A stretch of 64,000 nucleotides of DNA from Anaerocolumna xylanovorans DSM 12503 (GTDB lineage Bacteria > Bacillota > Clostridia > Lachnospirales > Lachnospiraceae). Location of the stretch: positions 558,001 through 622,000 of the forward strand of contig NZ_FRFD01000003.1 in assembly GCF_900143645.1 (NCBI RefSeq), read 5' to 3'. A program made the position numbers and the translations under genes. Positions 16,915 through 24,794 of this stretch are shown in pieces. Position 1 is the first letter of the stretch. Each line of letters begins with the position of its first letter. The notes below the pieces were generated by a model. The model made no database searches and was not told the DNA's origin. It saw only the letters and a program-made list of their open reading frames with translations.

Positions 16915-17850
16915 ATGTCAAGAATCGTAATTGCACTAGGTGGAAATGCTCTTGGCAATTCCCCCAAAGAGCAGCAGAAAATGATTGAAAATGCAGCGGC
17001 TCCGCTGGTGGGTTTAATCACACAGGGACACGAAATTATTATCAGCCATGGAAGCGGTCCCCAGGTTGGTATGATTCAGCTTGCTTTTGACTTTGCATCT
17101 GAAAGAAATCCAAGAGTAGCAAAAATGAAGCTTCCCGAATGCACCGCAATGAGCCAGGGATATATTGGTTACCATTTGCAGAAGGGAATAAAGAAGGAAT
17201 TGCATAATCAGGGGATGCCCTGGCAGGTGGTAACAGTCGTTACCCAGATGATCGTTGATAAGAAGGATCCTGCCTTTTTAAATCCAGGGAAACCAATCGG
17301 CAGCTTTTATTCCGAACAGGAAGCAAAGGAAATCATGGAAAAGGATCCGAGTATACTCATGAAAGAGGATTCCGGAAGAGGTTACCGTCAGATGGTTGCT
17401 TCTCCTAAGCCTATCGATATTGTAGAAAGAGATTCTATCGTAAAATTACTGGACCATGAATTTATTGTTATTGCCTGCGGAAGCGGCGGAATCCCCGTTA
17501 TTTTGGATGAGAACGGGGATTATGAAAGCGTTCCGGCAGTAATAGATAAAGATTATACCTCTGCCAAGCTTGCCGAACTGGTGGAGGCAGACTATCTGTT
17601 CATCTTAACAGCGGTTGATTATGTTGCAATTAATTTCGGAACGCCGGAACAAATAGATTTAATGGAAATGACCTGTGAAGAAGCAAAAAGATACTGCAAG
17701 GAGGGGCAGTTCGGAGCAGGAAGCATGCGTCCGAAGGTTGAAGCTGCTATTTCCTTTGTAGAAAGTAAGAAGGGAAGGACAGCAGTAATTGCATCCTTAG
17801 ATAAGGCACCTCTTGCCATGATAGGAAAAAGCGGTACGAGAATAGTCTAG
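16915..17850 (+). CDS. aguC: Carbamate kinase AguC (ArcC type)
   Basis: 311 residues. Uses carbamoyl phosphate and ADP to make ATP, ammonia and carbon dioxide, the energy-yielding last step of agmatine breakdown. Signatures: IVIALGGNALG at the N-terminus, SHGSGPQVGMIQLA, SPKPIDIVE, and the FGAGSMRPKVEAA C-terminal region. AGGAGAAG precedes the ATG. It closes the operon; a long inverted repeat follows the stop codon. Confidence 0.95.
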   Translation: MSRIVIALGGNALGNSPKEQQKMIENAAAPLVGLITQGHEIIISHGSGPQVGMIQLAFDFASERNPRVAKMKLPECTAMSQGYIGYHLQKGIKKELHNQGMPWQVVTVVTQMIVDKKDPAFLNPGKPIGSFYSEQEAKEIMEKDPSILMKEDSGRGYRQMVASPKPIDIVERDSIVKLLDHEFIVIACGSGGIPVILDENGDYESVPAVIDKDYTSAKLAELVEADYLFILTAVDYVAINFGTPEQIDLMEMTCEEAKRYCKEGQFGAGSMRPKVEAAISFVESKKGRTAVIASLDKAPLAMIGKSGTRIV

Positions 17851-17858
17851 ATAACTAT

Positions 17859-17967
17859 AAAAGAGGCTGTCGCAACATAGAATTTATATACCATATATTG
17901 CACTAGTAAACTGCAATTTTTCCAACTGGTGGTATATATCTCGTATTTCGCGATAGCCTCTTTTTTT
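17859..17967. repeat. 109-bp imperfect inverted-repeat element, possible terminator
   Basis: Outer arms AAAAGAGGCTGTCGC and GCGATAGCCTCTTTT differ at one pair; inside are TATATACCA/TGGTATATA and TTGCA/TGCAA. The structure ends in seven T's and so can terminate both aguC and the convergent amylase gene. The outer arms resemble the GGCTGTCGCAA-type ends of some Firmicute insertion sequences, so a small non-autonomous element is possible. Confidence 0.6.
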
Positions 17968-17981
17968 ATTACGTCATCTCT

Positions 17982-20294
17982 TTACCAGGAGATGGATACT
18001 GAACCGGTGCCGGAAGCCGGAACCGTGTAGGTCTTGTTTGAACCGCTTTGCCATACCACATTTCCGCTACCATCCTTCTTTATTGCCTTGAATTCGATGC
18101 TTTTCCCGGCAGGAAGAGATACGGTAAGCTTCCAGGTGGGGTAATTAGGACAGGAAGCCGGACCGGCGGCATTGGCAGGAGCCCAGTTGCCAAGTTCTGT
18201 TATATTACCGGCAATGTATACATTTTGGCCCAAGGCAGTGGTGGCATTATTGACGGTAAAGGTAACAGGGATTAAGGAGGACGACGGTTTGGTATCATTC
18301 ATAACCCCATCTTTAATCCAGCAGTTCTTGGTTACCAGGTAGCCTGGCTGGCCGGAGGCGGGGATTTGTACGCTTCCGCTGTTAAATATAACATAAGCTT
18401 TATTCCAGCCGGAGATAGTATAGGAATACCAGCCGTCCCCTTCAGAAGTCATGGCAGTTCCCGGCCAGGCGGCGCCTTCCTTCTTTGGTGTTACGGTTTC
18501 GTCATAATAGTATATGTTAGGAGTACCCCAGGAGGATGGTTTGTAATAGTGGACAGTAAAGCCGCTTGCCGCTGATTTTACATAGGTGCAGACTTTTGTG
18601 GTGCTGCCGGTGATGTTAGAAGCGGTTACCGTTAAAGTATAGCTGGTACCGTATGCATCACCGCTGCCAATCTGAATGGAGGTCCCAGAAGAAAAGGACA
18701 CAGGTGTACCGTTGTTTAATGAATAGGCTGCAGAGGCTGCATTGGAATAACTCATCGTAATTGTCTGCGTATCAGAGGAAAAGGCTGTGCTGTCCGGACT
18801 TACAGTAATTACAGGATTAGAAGAACCTGTGTTATACAGTACGGCGATGGTACCGCTCTTAATGGTACCGCTTAATTTACCGCTTTGGACGGTAAATGTT
18901 CCATTGATACCGGTTTTGTCCGTATAAGTGCCGTCTGCCAGACTTGTGGCCTGAGAAGTAAAGGTTGTATTTCCATCCAGGGAAAGTATGACAGAACCTT
19001 TTGTTCCTCTGTCGATTATCAGCACATTACTGTTGATTTGTCTTAAGGTTTCACTTTGTCCTGCCATGGCATTGTGGAATTTATTAAGGGCGACCACTTC
19101 ATTGTCTTTCCATTCATTATCACCGGCTTTGCCTATGGTGCCGGATGCCCCCTTACCGTCTGTGGGGCGGTCAAAGAAGAGAGGAGTGCCTTTTGCACGT
19201 GCGCTGACAAGTGCCCAGCCCATTTCAATCTGCCAGTTACTCATGCTGCTGGAGTCACCGCCGGAATTTAAGTAGGTATCATGGGATTCTACCCAGGTTA
19301 CGAGCTTACCCGGATCAACGCCCCTGCCGCCGTAATCTGTGGACAGGGCTTCCCCTACATTATGGTTCTTAACGGCATTGCGTATGCTGTAACCAAAGGA
19401 AGACGCAGTGAGATTTATGTATTTAGCATAGTCCTCGAAAGCATCGGTGTATTTGCCGTCATAGATATCCTTATCCCCGGATTGTAATACTTCCCCGTAA
19501 ACATAACTGTTACTGTCGGTTGATTTTATTGCTGCCAGTACGTTAGGCCAGAAATAGTCAACAGGGCTGTCGTTGTCTTCCGGAAGGGCGATATGCTTTG
19601 CCGCATCAAATCGGAAACCGTCTGCTCCGTCGGATACCAGTTTCTTTAAGAAAGGAATAATGTAATTGTTCTGTAAATCTGTGTTTTCGGTAGCAAGATC
19701 CGGCAGGCCGATACAGCCATGGGTTACCTGCCATCTGTCGGAATAGTTGATACTTCCCTTGTAGGTATGCCAGAAGTTAGCATTGTTCTTAATTGCCGCG
19801 TTTACCCTGTCAGAGGGATACATCTCCTGACTGGAACCGTTATTTGCGGTGTGGTTGCATACAACATCTACAATAATCTTGATGCCGTATTTATCCGCTT
19901 CCTGGCAGAGGGACTGAAAATCTGCTTCCGTGCCAAGCTGATTGCCGACTGAAAAATCAATCGGCTGGTAGAGCATGTACCACATGCTTGCCGAATCTTC
20001 TTTGGAAGGCTGTACAACGGAAGTTTGAACCGTGTTGTAGCCTGCTTCTGCGATAGCCCCGAGATTGTTTTTGATTGTGTTAAAAGACCAGTCAAATGCA
20101 TGAAGAATAACACCGTCTGCTGTAGTACCGGGCAAACCGTATTCGGAAGATACGGCTGCCGGGGAAGCAGCGGCGCCTGCAGCAATTATTGCCGTGTCAG
20201 CCGGTGCCAGGTTCAAAGGCGTAAAGCCCAGAAGCTGGGACAGAAGCGTCAGTAACAGCAGCATGCTGCAAAATAATTTTGACCTTTTTTTCAT
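17982..20294 (-). CDS. Secreted alpha-amylase with two starch-binding modules
   Basis: 770 residues. A signal peptide (basic MKKR, hydrophobic 8-28) sends it out of the cell. GH13 barrel at about 60-440: VDVVCNHT, GFRFDAAKH with nucleophile D230, YGEVL with acid/base E268, and WVESHD with D339. A beta-sandwich tail follows, then a CBM26-like module (about 560-655, from FTVHYYKPSSWG to NCWIKDG) and a C-terminal CBM20-like module (about 670-770, VYIAGNITELGNW). It degrades external starch to maltodextrins. The ATG at 20294 is preceded by GAAAGGGG; the hairpin-RBS element lies just upstream. No transport genes for maltodextrins are seen next to it. Confidence 0.93.
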   Translation of the reverse strand: MKKRSKLFCSMLLLLTLLSQLLGFTPLNLAPADTAIIAAGAAASPAAVSSEYGLPGTTADGVILHAFDWSFNTIKNNLGAIAEAGYNTVQTSVVQPSKEDSASMWYMLYQPIDFSVGNQLGTEADFQSLCQEADKYGIKIIVDVVCNHTANNGSSQEMYPSDRVNAAIKNNANFWHTYKGSINYSDRWQVTHGCIGLPDLATENTDLQNNYIIPFLKKLVSDGADGFRFDAAKHIALPEDNDSPVDYFWPNVLAAIKSTDSNSYVYGEVLQSGDKDIYDGKYTDAFEDYAKYINLTASSFGYSIRNAVKNHNVGEALSTDYGGRGVDPGKLVTWVESHDTYLNSGGDSSSMSNWQIEMGWALVSARAKGTPLFFDRPTDGKGASGTIGKAGDNEWKDNEVVALNKFHNAMAGQSETLRQINSNVLIIDRGTKGSVILSLDGNTTFTSQATSLADGTYTDKTGINGTFTVQSGKLSGTIKSGTIAVLYNTGSSNPVITVSPDSTAFSSDTQTITMSYSNAASAAYSLNNGTPVSFSSGTSIQIGSGDAYGTSYTLTVTASNITGSTTKVCTYVKSAASGFTVHYYKPSSWGTPNIYYYDETVTPKKEGAAWPGTAMTSEGDGWYSYTISGWNKAYVIFNSGSVQIPASGQPGYLVTKNCWIKDGVMNDTKPSSSLIPVTFTVNNATTALGQNVYIAGNITELGNWAPANAAGPASCPNYPTWKLTVSLPAGKSIEFKAIKKDGSGNVVWQSGSNKTYTVPASGTGSVSISW

Positions 20295-20299
20295 TTCGA

Positions 20300-20335
20300 C
20301 CCCTTTCTTGGATATCAAATCCTTGATTTGATATT
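20300..20335 (-). repeat. Hairpin-RBS element, copy 2
   Basis: On the minus strand: AATATCAAATC, AAG, GATTTGATATCC, then AAGAAAGGGG, which is the amylase ribosome binding site. One base of the outer pair has changed compared with the perfect copy at 56758-56793. Confidence 0.75.
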
Positions 20336-20439
20336 AGTTAATAAGTACCTTCTCCTTTTGGATTTAGTTGTTTACAGCCTTTCCCGGGAGAACCGCAAAC
20401 TGAAAAATAATTTTCGAAAATTTTCGCAAATCCATTTTT

Positions 20440-20468
20440 AGAGTATCATGGCTGTTATAAGTTGTCAA
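20440..20468 (-). promoter_or_regulatory. Probable amylase promoter
   Basis: Minus strand TTGACA (20468-20463), 17-bp spacer, TACTCT (20445-20440). About 145 bp lie between it and the amylase start; the leader contains a TTTTCGAAAATTTTCG stretch that could be a catabolite control site, but this is weak. Confidence 0.5.
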
Positions 20469-20536
20469 TTATATAAATTGGTATAAAATGTAACATTGTT
20501 TTTGGTACTATTGACTGATAAGAGGTTTTTTGACTA

Positions 20537-20580
20537 TAAAAATAACACCGCTTGCATCAGGTCAAAGGGTGTTATTTTTA
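20537..20580 (-). terminator. Terminator of the chemoreceptor gene
   Basis: TAAAAATAACACC and GGTGTTATTTTTA are exact reverse complements around an 18-base loop, 30 bp after the stop of the minus-strand gene, with a T-run on that strand. Confidence 0.85.
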
Positions 20581-20610
20581 TCCTATATTTAAGTTATGAG
20601 CAGGAAGCAA

Positions 20611-22299
20611 TTAAATCTTAAAATTTCTGACACTCATTTGCAGCTCTTCTGCGAGCCTTGTAAGATCTTCCGCTGATATGGCAACCTGCTGAATAACGGA
20701 GGTCTGTTCTTCTGTGGAAGCAGATACTTCCTCCGTACTGGCAGCGGTCTGCTGGGCCACACTGGCTACGTTTTCGATTTCGGATTCAACTTCCGCGGCA
20801 TTCTTGCTTAGAATATCAGCATTATAATATATCTGTTTAATAATATCGGCAATCTCTATTGTTGCTCCGGATATATCATTAAATACTTTTGCCGTGTCGC
20901 TCATTGCTTTGCTTTGTTTATCCATAAGAAGTTCTGTTTTATTTACTTCTGCCACTGTTGATTCGACACTTGTCTGTACTTCTTTAATAATAGTATCGAT
21001 TCTTTTGACAGATGAACTTGACTGCTCGGCCAGTTTTCTGATTTCTTCTGATACTACTGCAAATCCCTTACCGTGTTCCCCTGCTCTTGCAGCCTCAATA
21101 GCGGCATTTAAAGCCAAAAGGTTTGTCTGTTCTGAAATGCCGCGGATAACATCAAGAATCTGACTTATTTCAGAGGAGTTTTCCGCTAATTCTTTGACCG
21201 CTTTTGAAATATTTAATACAGATTCTACATTTTCAGTTATTTTACTTTCCTGATATGCTACGGATTTTTCACCGTTGGCAACATCTTCTTTTGAAACCTG
21301 GGTTAATTTCTCGGATTTATGCAAATCACTAACAACAACTTTTAAATTATCAATAATCTGTTTTAGTTTTGTATTCCCTTTCTCTGTAGATACAGCCTGT
21401 TCACTTGCACCGATGGATAAATCGGTTACCGTTTGAGCTATTTGCTCCGATGCTTTACTGACTTCTTCGGTTGATGCAGATATTTCTTCGGCTGAAGAGA
21501 CCATATTTAATGCGGCTTCGTTTACCTGACGTATTAAATTGCGCAGATTGCCGGCCATTCCGGCGAAGGAGCCTGCCAATTCCTCTATTTCATCCTTTAT
21601 CTTTACTGTCGGTATTTGTACTGTTAAATCACCGTCTGCGATATCATTTGCGGCTTTTGTAAGTGCTTTAACAGGGCTTACAATTGTCAAGGTCAGGAAA
21701 AGAGCCACTGCTATACTTATTACGATTACAAGAATGATGATTATTATACTGCCGCTTAGAAGCTTGGCTTCGTGCTTCTCAACCGCTTTTAAATGGTCGT
21801 CATTGGTATTGTCTACCAATTTTATCCATTCCTCCGATATGGTTTTAAAGTTAGTAACAGGTGTAAGTGCGCTTTCTGCGGTTTTTAGTGCTTCCTCCTG
21901 ACTTCCTGCCTTCTTATAGTTCATGGATGTCTGTGCAATATTAAAATAATCACTATGCAATTGTTTGAGTTTGTCCAGATATTCTTTTGATTCATTTGTC
22001 TGCAGTAATGGCTCGATGTTTTTGTAAATATCGTTAATTTTTGATTCCGCATCAAGAAACAAATCGGAATATTTTTCATCACTGTAAAGCAAATAACCAC
22101 GTATATCTGCCGTTTGCTCCGACTGGGCGGCACTAAGTTCCCGGACATAAGTGGCAACCGGAGTGTTTTTGTTTATTACAGAATCAAATTCAGACTTAAT
22201 GCTTTTGATTCCTGTAATTTCAAAATAGCTTAATAAAAGGATGAGTAGAATGATTACTGTAAATGAGCTGGCTAACCGGGTACTGATTTTTAAGCGCAT
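20611..22299 (-). CDS. Methyl-accepting chemotaxis protein
   Basis: 562 residues. Transmembrane helix 1 at about 8-30, an extracellular four-helix-bundle (4HB-type) sensor at about 35-185, transmembrane helix 2 at about 187-212, HAMP at about 213-265 and the cytoplasmic signalling coiled coil. The hairpin tip is EQTNLLALNAAIEAARAGE, the CheA/CheW contact site; glutamate-rich flanks supply methylation sites. No C-terminal CheR-binding pentapeptide is seen. AAGGAG precedes the ATG. A lone receptor gene; no che genes are nearby. Ligand unknown. Confidence 0.93.
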   Translation of the reverse strand: MRLKISTRLASSFTVIILLILLLSYFEITGIKSIKSEFDSVINKNTPVATYVRELSAAQSEQTADIRGYLLYSDEKYSDLFLDAESKINDIYKNIEPLLQTNESKEYLDKLKQLHSDYFNIAQTSMNYKKAGSQEEALKTAESALTPVTNFKTISEEWIKLVDNTNDDHLKAVEKHEAKLLSGSIIIIILVIVISIAVALFLTLTIVSPVKALTKAANDIADGDLTVQIPTVKIKDEIEELAGSFAGMAGNLRNLIRQVNEAALNMVSSAEEISASTEEVSKASEQIAQTVTDLSIGASEQAVSTEKGNTKLKQIIDNLKVVVSDLHKSEKLTQVSKEDVANGEKSVAYQESKITENVESVLNISKAVKELAENSSEISQILDVIRGISEQTNLLALNAAIEAARAGEHGKGFAVVSEEIRKLAEQSSSSVKRIDTIIKEVQTSVESTVAEVNKTELLMDKQSKAMSDTAKVFNDISGATIEIADIIKQIYYNADILSKNAAEVESEIENVASVAQQTAASTEEVSASTEEQTSVIQQVAISAEDLTRLAEELQMSVRNFKI

Positions 22300-22571
22300 A
22301 TCATGTCTCCTTAGTATGTTTTAGATTGTTGCCAAGATTTGATTTTCTACTTTTTCAAATATGAAAAAATATGGAATACTTTATCATTGGCGTGATATAC
22401 TCAAATATGAGATTGTCTAGAAATATTTGATGCTCTTATTTGAAATATCATATTATATCGTATTATGTATGATTATAACATATTCTGTTATACTAATACA
22501 AGAGCAACAACATATTTGAGTAGACTTGTTACCTCGATTTATACCTTAAGATATTTACGGAGGTGATAATA

Positions 22572-22889
22572 ATGTCTATATATGAGGAATTTGTGCGTGA
22601 GAGAATTACACAGCTGCGGCTGCAAAAAGGAATATCAGAGTACCAGTTAAGCTACGACTTAGGTCACAGCCGGGGATATGTCTACAATATTACCAGCGGT
22701 AAATCCCTTCCACCTTTAACGGAGCTTTTTTCAATTTGTGAGTATTTTGGGATCACTCCGGTGGAATTTTTTGATGATAAGCTTGTCAATCCCGGACTGA
22801 TAAATAAAGCGGTAGAAGGATTAAAAAACATGAATGACAGCGATGTGTTAATGATTTTGAATTTTATAAACCGGTTGCAGCAAGACTAG
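22572..22889 (+). CDS. Small XRE-type HTH protein, copy A
   Basis: 105 residues. HTH at about 8-62 (EYQLSYDLGHSRGYVYNI, then SGKSLPPLTELFSICEYF) followed by a short C-terminal helix (NKAVEGLKNMNDSDVLMIL). The ATG at 22572 is used because GGAGGTGA sits seven bases upstream; a GTG at 22563 lies inside that ribosome binding site. It is duplicated in tandem: the next gene is a close paralogue with a matching upstream region. Likely a DNA-binding regulator of unknown target; it lies between a chemoreceptor and a marR gene. Confidence 0.85.
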   Translation: MSIYEEFVRERITQLRLQKGISEYQLSYDLGHSRGYVYNITSGKSLPPLTELFSICEYFGITPVEFFDDKLVNPGLINKAVEGLKNMNDSDVLMILNFINRLQQD

Positions 22890-22991
22890 TCGTTATAACT
22901 TTTATTGTTGTGATATTACAGGCACAACAGCGTATATGCTTGGAATAGTCACCTTGTCTTATCATTTATGATATTTTAGGAGGTGATTACA

Positions 22992-23315
22992 ATGTCGACA
23001 CAAGAATATGAGAAATATGTGCGTGACCGCATTACGCAGTTGAGATCCAATAAAGGGATATCGGAATATAAGATGAGTTATGACCTGGGACACAGCCGAA
23101 GCTATATCAATAACATTTCAAGCGGAAAATCGCTTCCGCCGTTAACGGAACTTTTTGTAATCTGCAATTATTTTGATATCACTCCCGCAGAGTTCTTCGA
23201 TGGCACTATTCCCAATCCAGGATTGATACAAAAAGCTGTAGAAGGGTTAAGAGAGCTGAATGACAAAGATTTACTATTAATATTAAGCTGTATCAACCGG
23301 CTGCAAAAGATATAA
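22992..23315 (+). CDS. Small XRE-type HTH protein, copy B
   Basis: 107 residues, about two-thirds identical by eye to copy A throughout, including DLGHSRSYINNISSGKSLPP and the C-terminal INRLQ. Same ribosome binding site (GGAGGTGAT) and start context; ATG at 22992. The roughly 90 bp in front of it are also recognisably related to those of copy A, so the duplication included the promoter. Divergence in the recognition region (RGYVYNI versus RSYINNI) may give the two different targets. Confidence 0.85.
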   Translation: MSTQEYEKYVRDRITQLRSNKGISEYKMSYDLGHSRSYINNISSGKSLPPLTELFVICNYFDITPAEFFDGTIPNPGLIQKAVEGLRELNDKDLLLILSCINRLQKI

Positions 23316-23327
23316 AAATTAATTCTA

Positions 23328-23356
23328 TTGACAATAGTTTGATATCAAACTATAAT
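23328..23356 (+). promoter_or_regulatory. marR promoter with palindromic operator in the spacer
   Basis: TTGACA (23328-23333), 17-bp spacer, TATAAT (23351-23356): a consensus sigma-A promoter. The 18-bp perfect palindrome TAGTTTGATATCAAACTA (23335-23352) fills the spacer, the classic place for a MarR autorepressor. Transcription would begin near 23363, the A of the marR start codon. Confidence 0.85.
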
Positions 23357-23362
23357 AAAAAT

Positions 23363-23785
23363 ATGAATGCAAATGACATTATATCCTTAATTTCAAAGAT
23401 AAGAGAAAAAGTAAATAAGCGGCTGATTACAGAGATGGAAAGGTACGGGATAGAAGGAATAGCAACTTCCCATGGGGACATTCTGCATGCCCTGAATCAC
23501 AGGAGCAGGATGACCATGGCTGAGATAGCCTCTGTAATAGGGAAGGATAAGTCTACCGTCACTGCTCTTGTAGAGAAATTAGTGAGGCTTGAGTATGTGG
23601 CAAAGGAAAGAAACACAACAGATACCAGGATTATATATGTCACGTTAACTCCTAAGGGGGAAGAACTTAAGCCTGTATTTGATAAGATATCAAAAGAGAT
23701 ATTAGACGCTTTTTATGCCGGAATATCGGAGGAGGAAAAGAAAATCTTATTCCGGCTCTTAAATAAGATTTACAGCAACTTATAA
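23363..23785 (+). CDS. MarR-family regulator, probably leaderless
   Basis: 140 residues with the MarR winged HTH at about 45-110 (MTMAEIASVIGKDKSTVTAL and the wing DTRIIYVTLTPKGEEL) between dimerisation helices. There is no ribosome binding site before the ATG at 23363, and the promoter places the first transcribed base on or next to that ATG. It should repress itself and the alpha/beta hydrolase, since the same palindrome lies in front of both. Inducing ligand unknown. Confidence 0.88.
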   Translation: MNANDIISLISKIREKVNKRLITEMERYGIEGIATSHGDILHALNHRSRMTMAEIASVIGKDKSTVTALVEKLVRLEYVAKERNTTDTRIIYVTLTPKGEELKPVFDKISKEILDAFYAGISEEEKKILFRLLNKIYSNL

Positions 23786-23800
23786 TTTCTATTTACCTAT

Positions 23801-23820
23801 TTAGTTTGATATCAAACTAA
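23801..23820. promoter_or_regulatory. Second MarR operator, in front of the hydrolase
   Basis: TTAGTTTGATATCAAACTAA, a perfect 20-bp palindrome sharing its 18-bp core with the operator in the marR promoter. A -10-like TAAAAT (23818-23823) overlaps its end; no clear -35 is seen. It implies separate MarR control of the downstream gene. Confidence 0.8.
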
Positions 23821-23850
23821 AATAAAACATTTTATTGGAGGAGAAACAGA

Positions 23851-24675
23851 ATGAAGGATTATACGAAGATATTACCGGAACATATTGAGAAATACATAGG
23901 CGAAAATGATTTATTCCTGGAAGTTTATAATGGCGCAGACGATATCCCAATTAGCGAAAAGAAACCTCCTCTGTTGTTCGTACACGGTGCTTACACAGGA
24001 AGCTGGATGTGGAGTAAGTATATTCCGCATTTTGCAGAAGAAGGCTGGAAGTGTTATGTTATGAACTTAAGAGGCCATTACAAAAGCAGGGCAATGGATT
24101 TAACAAGGGTTTCTTTTGAAGATTATCTTGAGGATATAAAGGAGATAATTGCCGAATGCGGTGAGCCGCCGGTTATGATTGGTTTTAGTATGGGAGGTAT
24201 ACTGTGCCAGAAGATTGCCGAAATGGAAGCGGCATCCGGTATGGTATCAATGGATTCCAGCATATGCAGGCAGGTATATGAAAAAGTTCCGTTTAAAAAG
24301 CCTGCCGGCAATATTCCTGAAAATATAGTGCCTGCTCCTGACCGTAACGAAAGCAGCAGTATAGATGAATCCGCCGGGGATATAGAATTTCAAAGAAAAT
24401 ATCTGGCTATGGAATCGGCAAAAGCCTTGAGTGCCTGCTCCATTTCTTTTGGGGGAACTGAGGGGATTTCCATAGACAATGGTGTTGTTACCTGTCCGTG
24501 TCTGGTTATCAGGACAAGTAATAACATGGAAGAGGAAAAGAGGGTAAGAGCAGAAGCGGAATATTTTCATGCAGAATATACGGGGATGAAAGAGGCAACG
24601 CATACCGGGCTGTTAATCGGACAAAGATATAAAGAAGGGGTAGATAGTATCCTTAAATGGCTTGAAAGATTCTAA
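23851..24675 (+). CDS. Alpha/beta hydrolase under MarR control
   Basis: 274 residues. Oxyanion region LLFVHGAYTGSWMWSKY, nucleophile elbow GFSMGG with Ser113, and a late THTGLLIG with the candidate catalytic His251; the acid is probably an Asp/Glu in the middle third but is not certain. Cytoplasmic, no signal peptide. Such single-domain hydrolases act as esterases, lipases or C-C hydrolases; substrate unknown. GGAGGAG precedes the ATG and a MarR operator lies at its promoter, so it probably responds to the toxic or signalling compound sensed by that regulator. Confidence 0.85.
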   Translation: MKDYTKILPEHIEKYIGENDLFLEVYNGADDIPISEKKPPLLFVHGAYTGSWMWSKYIPHFAEEGWKCYVMNLRGHYKSRAMDLTRVSFEDYLEDIKEIIAECGEPPVMIGFSMGGILCQKIAEMEAASGMVSMDSSICRQVYEKVPFKKPAGNIPENIVPAPDRNESSSIDESAGDIEFQRKYLAMESAKALSACSISFGGTEGISIDNGVVTCPCLVIRTSNNMEEEKRVRAEAEYFHAEYTGMKEATHTGLLIGQRYKEGVDSILKWLERF

Positions 24676-24794
24676 GATTGTGAGTATAGATATATTTTAT
24701 TTTGAAAAAATTGTCGTTTCCTTTCTTTTTATATTCCATAAATCCCTTTGATGTGATATAAATAGATGTGAAAAAGTTATTTCAGGAGACAAGT

